Made by a program: the position numbers and the translations under genes | Notes under the pieces: generated by a model | What the model saw: only the letters and a program-made list of their open reading frames with translations | Databases searched by the model: none | What the model was told of the DNA's origin: nothing | Assembly: GCF_016598485.1 (NCBI RefSeq) | Contig: NZ_JAEMUW010000006.1 | Span: 1-64,000, forward strand | Direction of reading: 5' to 3' | Source of the DNA: Micromonospora coerulea | Lineage (GTDB): Bacteria > Actinomycetota > Actinomycetes > Mycobacteriales > Micromonosporaceae | DNA length: 64,000 bases | Part shown: positions 34,833 to 44,176 of the stretch, piece by piece | Numbering within the stretch: the first letter of the stretch is position 1 | Layout of the letters: every line of letters starts with the position of its first letter

Positions 34833-36404
34833 TCAGCCGTTGGCGGCGACGTCCTCGACCAGGTGGACCAGGGTGCGGACCGGCACGCCCGTGCCGCCCT
34901 TGGTCAAGTAGCCGGTCGCCTCGCCCGAGTGGTAGCCCGGCCCGGCGATGTCGATGTGCGCCCAGGCGACGTCGTCGGTGACGAACTCCCGCAGGAAGAC
35001 CCCGCCCTGGAGCATGTGACCGGCGCGGTCCATGCCGGCGTTGACCTGCGAGATGTCCGCGACGTCGGAGTCCATGCCCTTGCGCACGTCGTCCGGCAGC
35101 GGCATCGGCCAGGCCGGCTCGCCGGTCGCCTCGCCGGCCGCCTTCACCCGCTCGCACAGCTCCGGGCTGCCCATCACGCCGGCGATCCTCTTGCCCAGCG
35201 AGATCACCTGGCCGCCGGTCAGGGTGGAGGTCTCGAAGAGGTAGTCGGCGCCATCCTCGCAGGCCCGCGCGATCCCGTCGGCAAGGATCATCCGGCCCTC
35301 GGCGTCGGTGTTGAGCACCTCGACCTTCTTGCCGTTGTACATGGTGATCACGTCACCGGGCCGGTAGCTGGTGCCCGACGGCATGTTCTCCGCCATCGGC
35401 AGGTACCCGGTCACCGCCACCGAAGGCTTGAGCGCCGCGATCGCCAGCATGGCCGCGCCGACCGCCGCCGCCCCCGCCATGTCGGACTTCATCTCCCACA
35501 TGCCCTGCGCGGGCTTGATCGAAATGCCGCCGGTGTCGAAGGTGATGCCCTTGCCGACCAGCGCCACCCGCTTGCCGGACCCGCCGCCGGACGGGGTGTA
35601 GGTCAGCTTGACCAGCCGCGGCGGGGCCTCCGAGCCCTGCCCGACGGCGAGGATGCCGCCGTACCCGCCGGCCGCCAGGGCCGCCTCGTCCAGCACCTCC
35701 ACGCCGAGGCCGGCGTCCCGGGCGGCGGCCGCCACCGCGTCGGCGAACGACGGGGGACGCAGCTCGTTCGGGGCGGTGTTCACCCAGTCGCGGCTGAGCC
35801 GCACCGCGCCGGCCACCGTCTGCGCCCGGGCGATCTCCGCCTGGGCGGCGCGGTCGGCGGCGTCCGGCACCGACACCAGCACCTCGGCCACCGGCTCCCG
35901 CCGGGTGGGCTGCGGCTTGGTCTTGTAACCGGCGAACCGGTACCCGCCGAGCAGCGCGCCCTCGGCGACGGCGCGCAGCGCGGCCGGGGCGTCGGCGTCG
36001 TCGGGCAGCGGCAGCGCCAGCGCCACCCGCGGCGCGCCGGCGAGGGCGCGCACCGCCGCGCCGGCGGCCCGGCGCAGGATCTCCGGGGCCGGGGCGGCGC
36101 CGGTCGGCTCCGGTCCGAGGCCGACGGCGGCGACCACCGGGGCGGTGACGGTGCCGAGGGTGGCCAGCTTGATCACCTCGCCGGGGCCACCGGTCGCGCC
36201 GAGCAGTGCCAGCGTCTCGGTCAGCTTGCCGTCGAACGCGGCGGCGATGCTCTCCGCGCCGCTGGCCAGCAGCAGTTTGCCGGCGGGTCCGCTGGTGGCG
36301 TCCTGCCCTCCGGTCTGGCTGTGCACGCCGATCACGATGGCATCGACGGCGAGTTCGGCGGGGTCGGTGTCGACCAGGCTCAGGGTGGTGCTGGGCGATG
36401 TCAC
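34833..36404 (-). CDS. pepA: Leucyl aminopeptidase (M17)
   Basis: Cytosolic hexameric metallo-aminopeptidase that removes N-terminal Leu and other residues from peptides. Of 523 residues, the N-terminal macro-like domain is variable and the C-terminal catalytic domain has the metal and active-site motifs VALVGKGITFDTGG (Lys and Asp), MKSDMAGAAAV and NTDAEGRMILAD, the M17 signature. GTG 36404 (VTSPSTTLSLVD) follows GGAG and is preferred to the upstream ATG frame from 36473. Position next to lpd/sucB and gcvT is a conserved actinobacterial arrangement. Confidence 0.95.
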   Translation of the reverse strand: MTSPSTTLSLVDTDPAELAVDAIVIGVHSQTGGQDATSGPAGKLLLASGAESIAAAFDGKLTETLALLGATGGPGEVIKLATLGTVTAPVVAAVGLGPEPTGAAPAPEILRRAAGAAVRALAGAPRVALALPLPDDADAPAALRAVAEGALLGGYRFAGYKTKPQPTRREPVAEVLVSVPDAADRAAQAEIARAQTVAGAVRLSRDWVNTAPNELRPPSFADAVAAAARDAGLGVEVLDEAALAAGGYGGILAVGQGSEAPPRLVKLTYTPSGGGSGKRVALVGKGITFDTGGISIKPAQGMWEMKSDMAGAAAVGAAMLAIAALKPSVAVTGYLPMAENMPSGTSYRPGDVITMYNGKKVEVLNTDAEGRMILADGIARACEDGADYLFETSTLTGGQVISLGKRIAGVMGSPELCERVKAAGEATGEPAWPMPLPDDVRKGMDSDVADISQVNAGMDRAGHMLQGGVFLREFVTDDVAWAHIDIAGPGYHSGEATGYLTKGGTGVPVRTLVHLVEDVAANG

Positions 36405-36566
36405 TGAAGCTACTCCGGGCGGGCCGGGCCGGTCGCGGGTTGGCGTACCGGCGATGAAGGTCTCCGGCGGCAACCTACCCGCCGGACGTCGGGTGCGTCC
36501 CGTCGATCGTGCTGACGGGTCCCGCCGATGCTAACCAGCATGTCGGGCCCCGGTAAGTTTCCACCC

Positions 36567-37697
36567 ATGACCGAAGTGACCTCCGACGCCGCCGCGACCC
36601 GGCTGCGCCGTTCCCCGCTGCACGAGCGGCACACCGCTCTCGGCGCCAAGTTCGCCCCGTTCGGGGGCTGGGAGATGCCGCTGGAGTACGCCGGCGGCGG
36701 CGTGCTCAAGGAGCACACGGCGGTGCGTACCGGAGTCGGCGTCTTCGACGTCTCCCACCTGGGCAAGGCGCGGATCACCGGGCCCGGCGCCGCGGGCTTC
36801 GTCAACGCCTGCCTCACCAACGACCTCGGCCGGATCGCCGTCGGCCAGGCGCAGTACACGCTGTGCTGCGACGACGCCACCGGCGGCGTGGTGGACGACA
36901 TCATCGCCTACCTGCACGCCGACGACCACGTCTTCCTGATTCCCAACGCGGCGAACACCGCCGAGGTGGTGCGCCGGTTGCGCGCCGCCGCGCCGACCGG
37001 GGTCGAGGTCAGCGACGAGCACGGGGCGTACGCCGTCCTCGCCGTGCAGGGCCCGCGCTCGGCGGAGCTGCTCGGCGCGCTGGGCCTGCCCACCGAACAC
37101 GGCTACATGAGCTTCTCCACCGCCACCCTGGACGGGGTGGGGCTGACCGTGTGCCGGACCGGGTACACCGGCGAGCTGGGCTACGAGCTGGTCGTGCCGG
37201 CGGCCCACGCGGTCGCCGTCTGGGACGCGCTCTTCGCCGCCGGGGAGCCGTACGAGCTGCGGGCCTGCGGGCTGGCCGCCCGGGACACCCTGCGCACCGA
37301 GATGGGCTACCCGCTGCACGGGCAGGACCTGTCGCCGGACATCACCCCGGTGCAGGGCCGCTCCGGCTGGGCGGTCGGCTGGGACAAGCCGGCCTTCTGG
37401 GGCCGGGACGTGCTGCTCGCGGAGAAGGCCGCCGGTCCGCGCCGTACGCTGCGCGGCCTGGCGGCGGTCGACCGGGCCATCCCGCGTCCCGGCATGGCCG
37501 TCTACGCCGGTGACACCCGGGTCGGCACCGTCACCAGCGGCACCTTCTCGCCCACGAGGAAGCAGGGCATCGCCCTGGCCCTGCTGGACACCGACCCGAA
37601 GCTGGCCGATGGCGATGTGGTCGAGGTCGACATCCGTGGCCGGCGCGCCCAGATGACCGTCGCCCGTCCCCCCTTCGTCACCCCCTCGGTCAGGTGA
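36567..37697 (+). CDS. gcvT: Aminomethyltransferase (glycine cleavage T protein)
   Basis: Transfers the methylene group of glycine, held on the lipoyl arm of GcvH, to tetrahydrofolate and releases ammonia. The 376-residue protein shows [12 protein letters not shown] near the N-terminus, [13 protein letters not shown] (conserved Asp and folate loop), [11 protein letters not shown] (the Asp-equivalent region) and [19 protein letters not shown], all typical of GcvT. ATG 36567 starts [10 protein letters not shown]. The GcvH and GcvP genes are not in this window, so gcvT is separated. No glycine riboswitch precedes it. Confidence 0.93.
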   Translation: MTEVTSDAAATRLRRSPLHERHTALGAKFAPFGGWEMPLEYAGGGVLKEHTAVRTGVGVFDVSHLGKARITGPGAAGFVNACLTNDLGRIAVGQAQYTLCCDDATGGVVDDIIAYLHADDHVFLIPNAANTAEVVRRLRAAAPTGVEVSDEHGAYAVLAVQGPRSAELLGALGLPTEHGYMSFSTATLDGVGLTVCRTGYTGELGYELVVPAAHAVAVWDALFAAGEPYELRACGLAARDTLRTEMGYPLHGQDLSPDITPVQGRSGWAVGWDKPAFWGRDVLLAEKAAGPRRTLRGLAAVDRAIPRPGMAVYAGDTRVGTVTSGTFSPTRKQGIALALLDTDPKLADGDVVEVDIRGRRAQMTVARPPFVTPSVR

Positions 37698-37699
37698 CC

Positions 37700-37733
37700 C
37701 CACCCCACTCGGGGGTTAGTCCGAGGTGGGGTG
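37700..37733. terminator. Hairpin between gcvT and the DUF2314 gene
   Basis: CACCCCACTCGG pairs with CCGAGGTGGGGTG (12 bp with one bulged base). It overlaps the stop codon of the converging minus-strand gene. Confidence 0.75.
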
Positions 37734-39008
37734 GTCGCCGGCGTCGAGGACGGCCTGGGTCCAGCCGCCCTCGATGACGCCGGTGCCGTCGAGCAGGGCC
37801 CAGTCGACGAGGTCGGTCGGCTCGACGACCACGGGGGCGCCGATCCGCACGGTCGGGTCGGTCGCGGCGTCGCTGGCGCTGACCCCGACGATCCGCTCCG
37901 GGGTCTCCCAGGAGGTCACCCCGGCCCAGACGAACTCGGGGCCCTCGTCGCCGGGCAGGCCGTACTTGACCACGAGCTGGGTCTCGGCGGGGAGCTGACC
38001 GGCCAGGAACCGGGCCCGGATGTCGCCCAGGCCGGCGCGGGCCGTCGCGATCGCCTTGCTCATCGCGTCGCCGGGGCGGGCGTACCGGACGTCCGGCTGG
38101 ATGCCGGCGAAGAGCGTGGCGCAGGCGGCGGCGAAGTAGCGTCCGGCGGGCCCGGCGTGGCCGGGCGGTGGCCGCAGGCTGAGGAACGAGTCCGCGTCCG
38201 GGTCGGTGGCCGGGTCCAGCTCCAGCCGGAGCAGCACCGGCGCGGTGGCCCCGTGCTGCTCCGGGTTGCCGTACGCCACCGCGATGTCGTGGCCGGTCAC
38301 GGTAGCCAGCACCGGCAGTTGCACGAACGCCGGCACCTCCTCGCCGGCCAGCCCGTCGGTCCAGTCCCGCAGCAGCCGCCGGGCGGCGCCGGTCATCACC
38401 GCGCCCCAGGCCCGGGTGAGGTGGTCCGGCACCCCCTGCGCCTGGAGTTCGAGCAGCCCGAACCGGCGTAGCCCCTTGGTGGTGAACCACAGCCCGTCGG
38501 CGTCCGAGGAGTAGGGCACCAGCACCCAGTCGACCAGCCGGATGCGGCCCTGGGCGTCGGGGAGCGAGCGCAGCGCCGCTGCCGGGTCGAGGAACTGGAG
38601 GCCGAAGACGTCCACCACGTCGCTGCCGACGGTCTCGGCCACCGCGGCGGCCACCGCCCGGGCCGCCCACTCGTGCGCGGGCGGCCAGCCCGGCCGGTAC
38701 TCCGCCTGCACCACCACCAGGTGCGTCGCGGCGGCCAGCCGGGCCAGCTGGGCCTCGGTGGCGCCGAACGCGGTGAGCAGGTCCGGCGGCAGTTCCGGGA
38801 ACTCGCCGATCGACCGCGTGTCCACCGTCATCAGCGGGCTGTCGAGCATCTGCTTCGCCAGGCCGTGCACCGGCTCGGCGAGCCGCCCGGCGAGCGCCGC
38901 CACGGCCGTCTTCGGGCTGACCTTCGGCAGCCCCTTGATGGGCACCAGGTAGGTCGCGTCGAGCGACTCCGGCACGGGTACGGGCAGGAAGTCGTCCGTG
39001 ATGAGCAT
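37716..39008 (-). CDS. Uncharacterised protein with C-terminal DUF2314-like domain
   Basis: A 430-residue soluble protein. The first 300 residues have an unassigned alpha/beta pattern (LPVPVPESLDATYLVPIKGLPKVSPKTAVAALAGRL at the start). The last 100 resemble DUF2314: LVVKYGLPGDEGPEFVWAGVTSWETPERIVGV followed by VRIGAPVVVEPTDLVDWALL. ATG 39008 has GGGGGA 4 bp upstream and is preferred to ATG 39020, which overlaps that site. No known function. It lies directly downstream of the cobalamin genes on the same strand, but the 65-bp gap gives no clear link. Confidence 0.7.
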   Translation of the reverse strand: MLITDDFLPVPVPESLDATYLVPIKGLPKVSPKTAVAALAGRLAEPVHGLAKQMLDSPLMTVDTRSIGEFPELPPDLLTAFGATEAQLARLAAATHLVVVQAEYRPGWPPAHEWAARAVAAAVAETVGSDVVDVFGLQFLDPAAALRSLPDAQGRIRLVDWVLVPYSSDADGLWFTTKGLRRFGLLELQAQGVPDHLTRAWGAVMTGAARRLLRDWTDGLAGEEVPAFVQLPVLATVTGHDIAVAYGNPEQHGATAPVLLRLELDPATDPDADSFLSLRPPPGHAGPAGRYFAAACATLFAGIQPDVRYARPGDAMSKAIATARAGLGDIRARFLAGQLPAETQLVVKYGLPGDEGPEFVWAGVTSWETPERIVGVSASDAATDPTVRIGAPVVVEPTDLVDWALLDGTGVIEGGWTQAVLDAGDHPTSD

Positions 39009-39073
39009 GCCGTCCCCCATCGACCACGCCGGTGCTGTCGTTCACGAACGCTACCCGGCCGGAGGTGCCGCGC

Positions 39074-39847
39074 TCAGCCGGACAGCACCAGTCCCAGGTA
39101 GACCAGCGTGGTGACGATCTCCACGGTGGCGCCGAGCACGTCCCCGGTGACCCCGCCGAGCCGGCGTACCGCATGCCGGAGCAGCCCGGTCTCGACGGCG
39201 AGGGCGGCGCCGACGGCGAGCGGCCCCTGCCACGGGCGATCCGGCACCGCGGGTGCCGCCAGCAGCGCGACGGCGGCCGTGCCGACGACCAGCGCCACCG
39301 GGCCCACCGTGCCGGCCACCAGCGCGCCCAGCCCCTCCGGCCGGGCGGCCGGGACGCCGCGCCGGCAGGCCACCGCGACGCCGAGCCGGCCCGCCGCGGT
39401 CGCGGCGACCACGCCCGCGAGCGCCGCCGGCCAGGACCGCCCGGCCAGCTCCGCGAGCACCGCCGTCTGGAGCAGCAGTACGACCACCAGGGCGACCACC
39501 CCGAACGGGCCGACGTCCGGCTTCTTCATGATCTCCAGCGCGGCGGCGCCCCGCCGGTACGACCCCAGCGCGTCCACGGTGTCGGCCAGCCCGTCCAGGT
39601 GCAGGCCCCGGGTGAGCAGCGCGCCGAGGCCGACGGTGACCCCGGCGGCGACCAGCGGGGGAGCGAGCGCGGCGGTCAGCAGCAGCACGCCGGCGAGCAG
39701 CGCGCCGAGCAGCGCGCCCACCGCCGGGGCGAGCGCCATCGCCCGGCCCGCCGCGGCCCGGTCGACCTGGCCGGTGCGCAGCGGCAGCGTGGTGAAGGTG
39801 GTGACCGCCAGTCGGACGCCGTCGGCGAGCCGCGACTCAGTCGGCAC
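39074..39847 (-). CDS. cobS: Adenosylcobinamide-GDP ribazoletransferase
   Basis: Joins adenosylcobinamide-GDP with alpha-ribazole (or its phosphate), completing cobalamin assembly in the membrane. The 257-residue protein has several hydrophobic helices and the CobS motifs TTFTTLPL, GLHLDGLADTVDALG (metal-binding acidic motif), MKKPDVGPFGVVAL and RLGGVTGDVLGATVE. GTG 39847 overlaps the end of the upstream cobU-cobT gene by 11 bp, indicating translational coupling. Confidence 0.94.
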   Translation of the reverse strand: MPTESRLADGVRLAVTTFTTLPLRTGQVDRAAAGRAMALAPAVGALLGALLAGVLLLTAALAPPLVAAGVTVGLGALLTRGLHLDGLADTVDALGSYRRGAAALEIMKKPDVGPFGVVALVVVLLLQTAVLAELAGRSWPAALAGVVAATAAGRLGVAVACRRGVPAARPEGLGALVAGTVGPVALVVGTAAVALLAAPAVPDRPWQGPLAVGAALAVETGLLRHAVRRLGGVTGDVLGATVEIVTTLVYLGLVLSG

Positions 39848-41819
39848 GCCGACCGGGGGACTCCGGCACGGCGACCCGCTCGTCCGGCTCGGTGGTGGTG
39901 GGTCCCGGGCCGGCCGGCTCCGGCTCGGCGAACTCCGGCTCGGTGGTGGTCGGTCCGGGCCCGGCCGGCTCCGGCTCGGCGAACTCCGGCTCGGTGGTGG
40001 TCGGTCCCGGCCCGGCCGGCTCCGGCTCGACGAACTCCTCGTCGTCCTCCGGCTCGCCACCCAGCGACGGGTGCACCGGCAGGGTGGCGGCCAGCGCCAG
40101 CACCGAGCGCAGCAGCGGCAGCGTGGCCAGCGCGGTGGCGCCCTCGCCGAGGCCGAGCCGCAGGTCCAGCAGCGGGGTCAGGCCGAGCACGTCGGCGGCC
40201 AGCCGGACCGCCGGCTGCCCGCCGTGGTCGGGCAGCAGGCACCAGTGCCGGGCCTGCCCGGCCAGATCCCGGCTGACCATGCCGGCGGCCACCCCGACCG
40301 GCCCGTCGAGCAGCACGGGCACCCGCCGGGCGGTCGCGCCGAGCAGCACGCCGGTCGCCACCGCGATGTCCCCGCCGCCCAGCTCGGCCAGCACGTCCTT
40401 GGCCTCCCGCGGAGAGCGGCGGGTGCGGTGCAGCGCGTCGCGGACCGCCGCGCAGCGGACCATCCACGCCGCATCGTCGATCTCGCCGGCCTCGGTGACC
40501 ACGCGGCCGAGCACCGCCGGCGGCTCCGCGCCGGCCGTGGCCGCGAGCACCGCGGCGGCGGCCGCCTCGGTGCCGGCGCCGCACGCCGCCAGCACCAGCA
40601 GTTGTACGCCCGCGTCGGCGGCCTGCTCGGCCAGCCGCCAGCCGTACCGCAGAGCCGACTCCACCTCGTCGGCGGTCAGCGTCGGCCCGTCCTCCATCGG
40701 TGCCGAGGCCGGCGCCTCGACCACCTGGAGGCTGGCGCCGCTCTCGGCGGCCAGCCGGGCCAGCGCGCCCCGGCCCGCGCGGGCCTGCCGGGCGCGGCGG
40801 GCGGACTCGCCGGGCACCGCGCCGGCCGCGGCGCCGCCGGCGTGGTCGCCGTGCAGCAGCAGCACCCGCACCGAGCTCCAGGGTGCCGGGGTGGCGGTGC
40901 CCTGGGTGGCGCCGGCGAAGCCCACCACCCGTTCCAGCACACCGAGCCCGGCGCCGGGCACGTCCAGGGTGGCGAGCCGGTCGACGGCCTGCGGGCCGGC
41001 GTAGTCGTCGGGCATCGGCAGTTCCATGCCGGGCTGGATGACCAGCCCGGTGGCGACCATCGGCAGGGCCATGGTCGGCGCCGCCCAGGCCGCGCTCTCC
41101 TCCGCCGGCGCCGGGGTCGGCGTGGGCGCCACGGCCGGGGTGAACACCTCCGGCAGCGCGGCCTCCGGTGCCCCGGCGGGGCGGGTCGGCGGGGCGCCGT
41201 TGGTCGCCGCCGGCGCCGGCTCGCCGGCCTGGCCGGGGCCTGCCTGCGCGGGCACGGCGGCCCGCGGCGCGGCGGTCGGCTTCAGCCAGCTCGGCTGGCC
41301 GGCGATGACCAGCACCACGGCGTCGCAGGCGTCGGCGACCGCCCGGTTGGCCGCACCGAGCGCGTCGGTGAACGCCCGGCCGAGCGGAGTGGTCGGCACC
41401 AGGGAGAGCCCGACCTCCGGGCTGACCAGCACGATCCGCGCGGCACTGGCCCGGATCGCCGCCGCCAGCTCCGTCACGGTGGCCGTGTCGTCGGCCGGCT
41501 GGTGCGCCGGGTCCAGCAGCACGGTCACCCAGCCGCCGAGATCGTCGACCAGGAGCGTCTCGTTCGGCCCGGCGGTGGCGATGACGTCGGCCAGCCGGCG
41601 CGGGTCGTCCGCCGTCTCCTCGGTGGTCCAGCTGCCCGGCCGGCGGGCCCGGTGGGCCCCCAGCCGGGTGGCCCACTCGGTGTCCTCCGGATCGCCGGCT
41701 TGCGCGGTGGCCAGGTAGCGGACCGTCGGCGCGTCGGCCACCAGCGATTCCGCGAACTCGGACTTGCCGGACCGGATACCGCCGAGCACCAGGAGCGTGT
41801 TCCACCCGTCAACGGACAT
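39837..41819 (-). CDS. cobU-cobT: Fused CobU-CobT: cobinamide kinase/guanylyltransferase plus DMB phosphoribosyltransferase
   Basis: A 660-residue bifunctional protein. Residues 1 to about 185 are CobU: P-loop GGIRSGKSEFAESL, RYLATAQ, LLVDDLGGWVT. It phosphorylates and guanylylates cobinamide. A Pro/Ala-rich linker (about 185-300) leads to CobT, which makes alpha-ribazole phosphate: LATLDVPGAGLG, LLLHGDHAGGAAAG, AACGAGTE, LGGGDIAVATGVLLG, GMVSRDLAG, and PLLDLRLGLGEGATA with the catalytic Glu. The C-terminus has three 17-residue repeats (EFAEPEPAGPGPTTTEP type). CobS overlaps downstream, so nucleotide-loop assembly is one operon. No B12 riboswitch was found in the 95-bp leader. Confidence 0.9.
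   Translation of the reverse strand: MSVDGWNTLLVLGGIRSGKSEFAESLVADAPTVRYLATAQAGDPEDTEWATRLGAHRARRPGSWTTEETADDPRRLADVIATAGPNETLLVDDLGGWVTVLLDPAHQPADDTATVTELAAAIRASAARIVLVSPEVGLSLVPTTPLGRAFTDALGAANRAVADACDAVVLVIAGQPSWLKPTAAPRAAVPAQAGPGQAGEPAPAATNGAPPTRPAGAPEAALPEVFTPAVAPTPTPAPAEESAAWAAPTMALPMVATGLVIQPGMELPMPDDYAGPQAVDRLATLDVPGAGLGVLERVVGFAGATQGTATPAPWSSVRVLLLHGDHAGGAAAGAVPGESARRARQARAGRGALARLAAESGASLQVVEAPASAPMEDGPTLTADEVESALRYGWRLAEQAADAGVQLLVLAACGAGTEAAAAAVLAATAGAEPPAVLGRVVTEAGEIDDAAWMVRCAAVRDALHRTRRSPREAKDVLAELGGGDIAVATGVLLGATARRVPVLLDGPVGVAAGMVSRDLAGQARHWCLLPDHGGQPAVRLAADVLGLTPLLDLRLGLGEGATALATLPLLRSVLALAATLPVHPSLGGEPEDDEEFVEPEPAGPGPTTTEPEFAEPEPAGPGPTTTEPEFAEPEPAGPGPTTTEPDERVAVPESPGRRAD
39885..40042. 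repeat. Three tandem 51-bp repeats at the cobU-cobT 3' end
   Basis: Three nearly identical 51-bp units coding for 17 residues each (EPEPAGPGPTTTEP core). The unit length is a multiple of 3, so copy-number changes would not disturb the frame. Confidence 0.85.
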
Positions 41820-41914
41820 GCCCGTACCTTAAGGCCGTCCGGCGGACCGCCGCCCGCCGCCCCGGACGCGGCCCGGCCGGCGGACGACGTACCGGCGGGC
41901 CGGGGCGGCCCGGT

Positions 41915-43826
41915 TCAGCCGCAGTGCTCGAACGGGCTGCCGTAGCTGGCCCCGGCGACCGCGCCGCCCCACTTCACGCAGGCCCCGGCGGCGCCCGCCC
42001 GGACCGGGCCGGCGTATTACTCGAACGCGCCGCTGTCGGTCTGGCGGGTCTTCCCCTGCACCTCCAGGTACGCCGACACGGTGGTGGCCCGGCCGACGTC
42101 CGTGTCCTTGAGGGTGACCACGCAGTTGGCGCCGCTGGCGGTGTTGTAGAGCAGGTAGACCCGCCCCCGGCGAGTCCCGGACACGGTCAGCGCCGCCGAG
42201 CCGATCACCTGGTAGCCGCTGCCGCACGCCTGCCCTGCGGTGTACGGATTGGGCTTCTCAGGGGCGCTGGTCGTGCCGGACGGCCTTGGCGACCCGGTCG
42301 TGCCGCCGGCCGGGCGGGTCGCCGACGGGCCGATCGTCGGAACGGTCAGCGGGTCCGTCGAGCGGGTCGGCGCGGTCGACGGGGGCCGGGTGGCGCGGCC
42401 GGTGCGACTCGGCGTCGCCCCCGGCGTGTCCCCGGTGGCCGCCGCCGACGGCTGCCCCGGCGCGGCGAGCGCCGATTCCCCGGTCAGCGCGGCCCGGCGT
42501 TCCGGCGGCTCGGACCCGCCGGGCGGGCGCAGCGCCGCCACCGCGACCAGGGTCACCAGCGCGACCAGCACGACGCCCGCCGCGCCCGCCAGGGCCAGCT
42601 TCCGCCCCCCGGGGGCCACTCGACGGCTCCTCCCGGGTGGGCGGGACGCCGGAACCGGCGTGCCGGTCCTGCTGCGGCCCGTACCCGCCGGGGTGGGCCG
42701 GCGGCGCGGAGAGTGGACCGCCGGCTGCGGCGGCGCGGGGCGGGGCGGTGGGCCGTACCGCGGGATCGCCGCCCGGCTGCCCGGGGTGGGCACCCGGACC
42801 GCCAGGCTGACCCGACAGCGGCCCGGCGGGTGCTCCCGTGGGGTGGCCGGTCGACGGCGGTCCGGCCGGTGCTCCCGCTGGTTGGCCGGTCGACGGCGAT
42901 TCGGTCGGCGGCGCCGGGGTGGGGGTCGGCGGCGCGGCCGGGCCGGCGACGGCGGGCCCCGGCACCGCCCACGGCGGGCGGGGTGGCACCGGCACGCTGG
43001 CCAGCGTCGCGTCCCGGGCGTCCTCGGCCATCGCGGCCCCGCCCGGGTACCGGTCGGCGGGGCGCTTGGCCAGCGCCCGGCGTACCACCTCCCGCACCGC
43101 GGGCGGCGTGCCCGGCGGCAGCGGGGCGGGCTCGTCCTGGACGTGCCGCAGCGCCACCTGGAGCGGGTTCTCGCCCTCGAACGGCGGGCGGCCGGCGAGG
43201 CAGTAGTAGGCGACCGCGCCGAGCGCGTAGACGTCGGTGACCGCCGAGACCGGCTGGCCGGCCGCCTGCTCGGGCGACATGTAGGAGGCGGTGCCGAGCA
43301 CCATGTGGGCGGCGGTGATCCCCGCCATGGTGGTGGACCGGGCGATGCCGAAGTCCACCAGCACCACGCTGCCGTCCCGCTTGACCAGCAGGTTCCCCGG
43401 CTTGACGTCCCGGTGGACGATCCCGGCGAGGTGGGCGGCGTGCAGCGCCCGGGCGGCCTGCGCCACCACCGACATCGTCGAGGCCGGGTCGAGCCGGCCG
43501 GCGCGGCGTACCCAGGTCACCAGCGGCTCGCCGTCGACGTACTCCATCACCAGGTAGCTGACCTGGCTGCCGTCGGCGAGCGTCGCCGAGCCGAAGTCGT
43601 GGACCTGCACGATGCCGGGGTGCCGCAGCGCGGCCATCATCCGCGCCTCGGCATGGAAGCGGGTGGTGAACTCCGGGTCGGCGACCAGCGACGGCAGCAG
43701 CACCTTCACCGCCACCTCCCGGCCCAGCAGGGTGTCGGTGCAGCGCCAGACCGCCCCCATGCCGCCGGTCGCGATCCGCTCGCCCAGCAGGTAGCGATCG
43801 CTGAGCACCACTCCTTGAGTCAGCAC
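41915..43826 (-). pseudogene. Broken Ser/Thr protein kinase gene (frameshift plus nonsense codon)
   Basis: From ATG 43826 the frame encodes a complete Hanks-type kinase domain (about residues 1-270): GGMGAVWRC, VAVKVLLP, IVHRDVKPGNLL, VDFGIARS, GTASYMSPEQAAG, DVYALGAVAYY. A Pro/Gly/Ala linker follows. The membrane helix (KLALAGAAGVVLVALVTLVA) and extracellular domain are in the next frame; a +1 shift within the C/G homopolymer run 42605-42615 would rejoin them. That second frame then stops at TAA 42017-42019, yet continues in frame for 33 more codons with typical ending SPFEHCG, TGA at 41915. Two lesions suggest a decaying gene; a shortened 522-residue kinase ending at 42258 could still be made. 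Confidence 0.85.
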
Positions 43827-43975
43827 CGCGTCACCGTACCGGCCGGCGGCGACCTCGTTGATCCACCCGGTGGGCCGTCCGGACCATGGTCGGCCGGGCC
43901 GTCCCGCGATCGGCCGACTACGCTTGCGGAGGTTTCCGTCCCAGAGGGACGACGGGCGGCGAGGGGAGACGCGGC

Positions 43976-44176
43976 ATGGCGTGGAGCTGGCGGTACGAGG
44001 GCACGGACGGCCAGTCGGTCGAGGGACCGGCGGAGTCGTTCCCCAGCCAGGCGGATGCCGAGTCGTGGATCGGCCAGGTCTGGCGGGAGCTCGCGGCGTC
44101 CGGCGTCACCTCCGTCGCGCTCGTCGAGGACGACCGGGTGGAGTACCGGATGAGCCTGCTGCCCCCGGCCGAGTGA
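43976..44176 (+). CDS. Small conserved protein coupled to the site-2 protease gene
   Basis: A 66-residue soluble protein: MAWSWRYEGTDGQSVEGPAESFPSQADAESWIGQVWRELAASGVTSVALVEDDRVEYRMSLLPPAE. Short strand-helix-strand pattern, acidic, ending in a stop that overlaps the next start (TGATG). The frame is open to 43886, but ATG 43976 follows GAGGGGAGA and gives a compact domain. Proteins of this type occur throughout actinomycetes without known function. The overlap implies translational coupling with the M50 protease gene. Confidence 0.75.
   Translation: MAWSWRYEGTDGQSVEGPAESFPSQADAESWIGQVWRELAASGVTSVALVEDDRVEYRMSLLPPAE

Noticed and set aside
36405..36566. Glycine riboswitch upstream of gcvT
   Set aside because: No conserved glycine-aptamer cores seen; the interval is only about 160 bp and looks like a plain promoter region.
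41820..41914. Cobalamin riboswitch upstream of the cobU-cobT gene
   Set aside because: The leader is only 95 bp and lacks a B12 box; the interval belongs to the 3' end of the broken kinase gene.
42017..42019. In-frame TAA of the kinase gene as a recoding site
   Set aside because: Selenocysteine uses TGA, and no frameshift or readthrough signal is known at TAA; two lesions favour decay.
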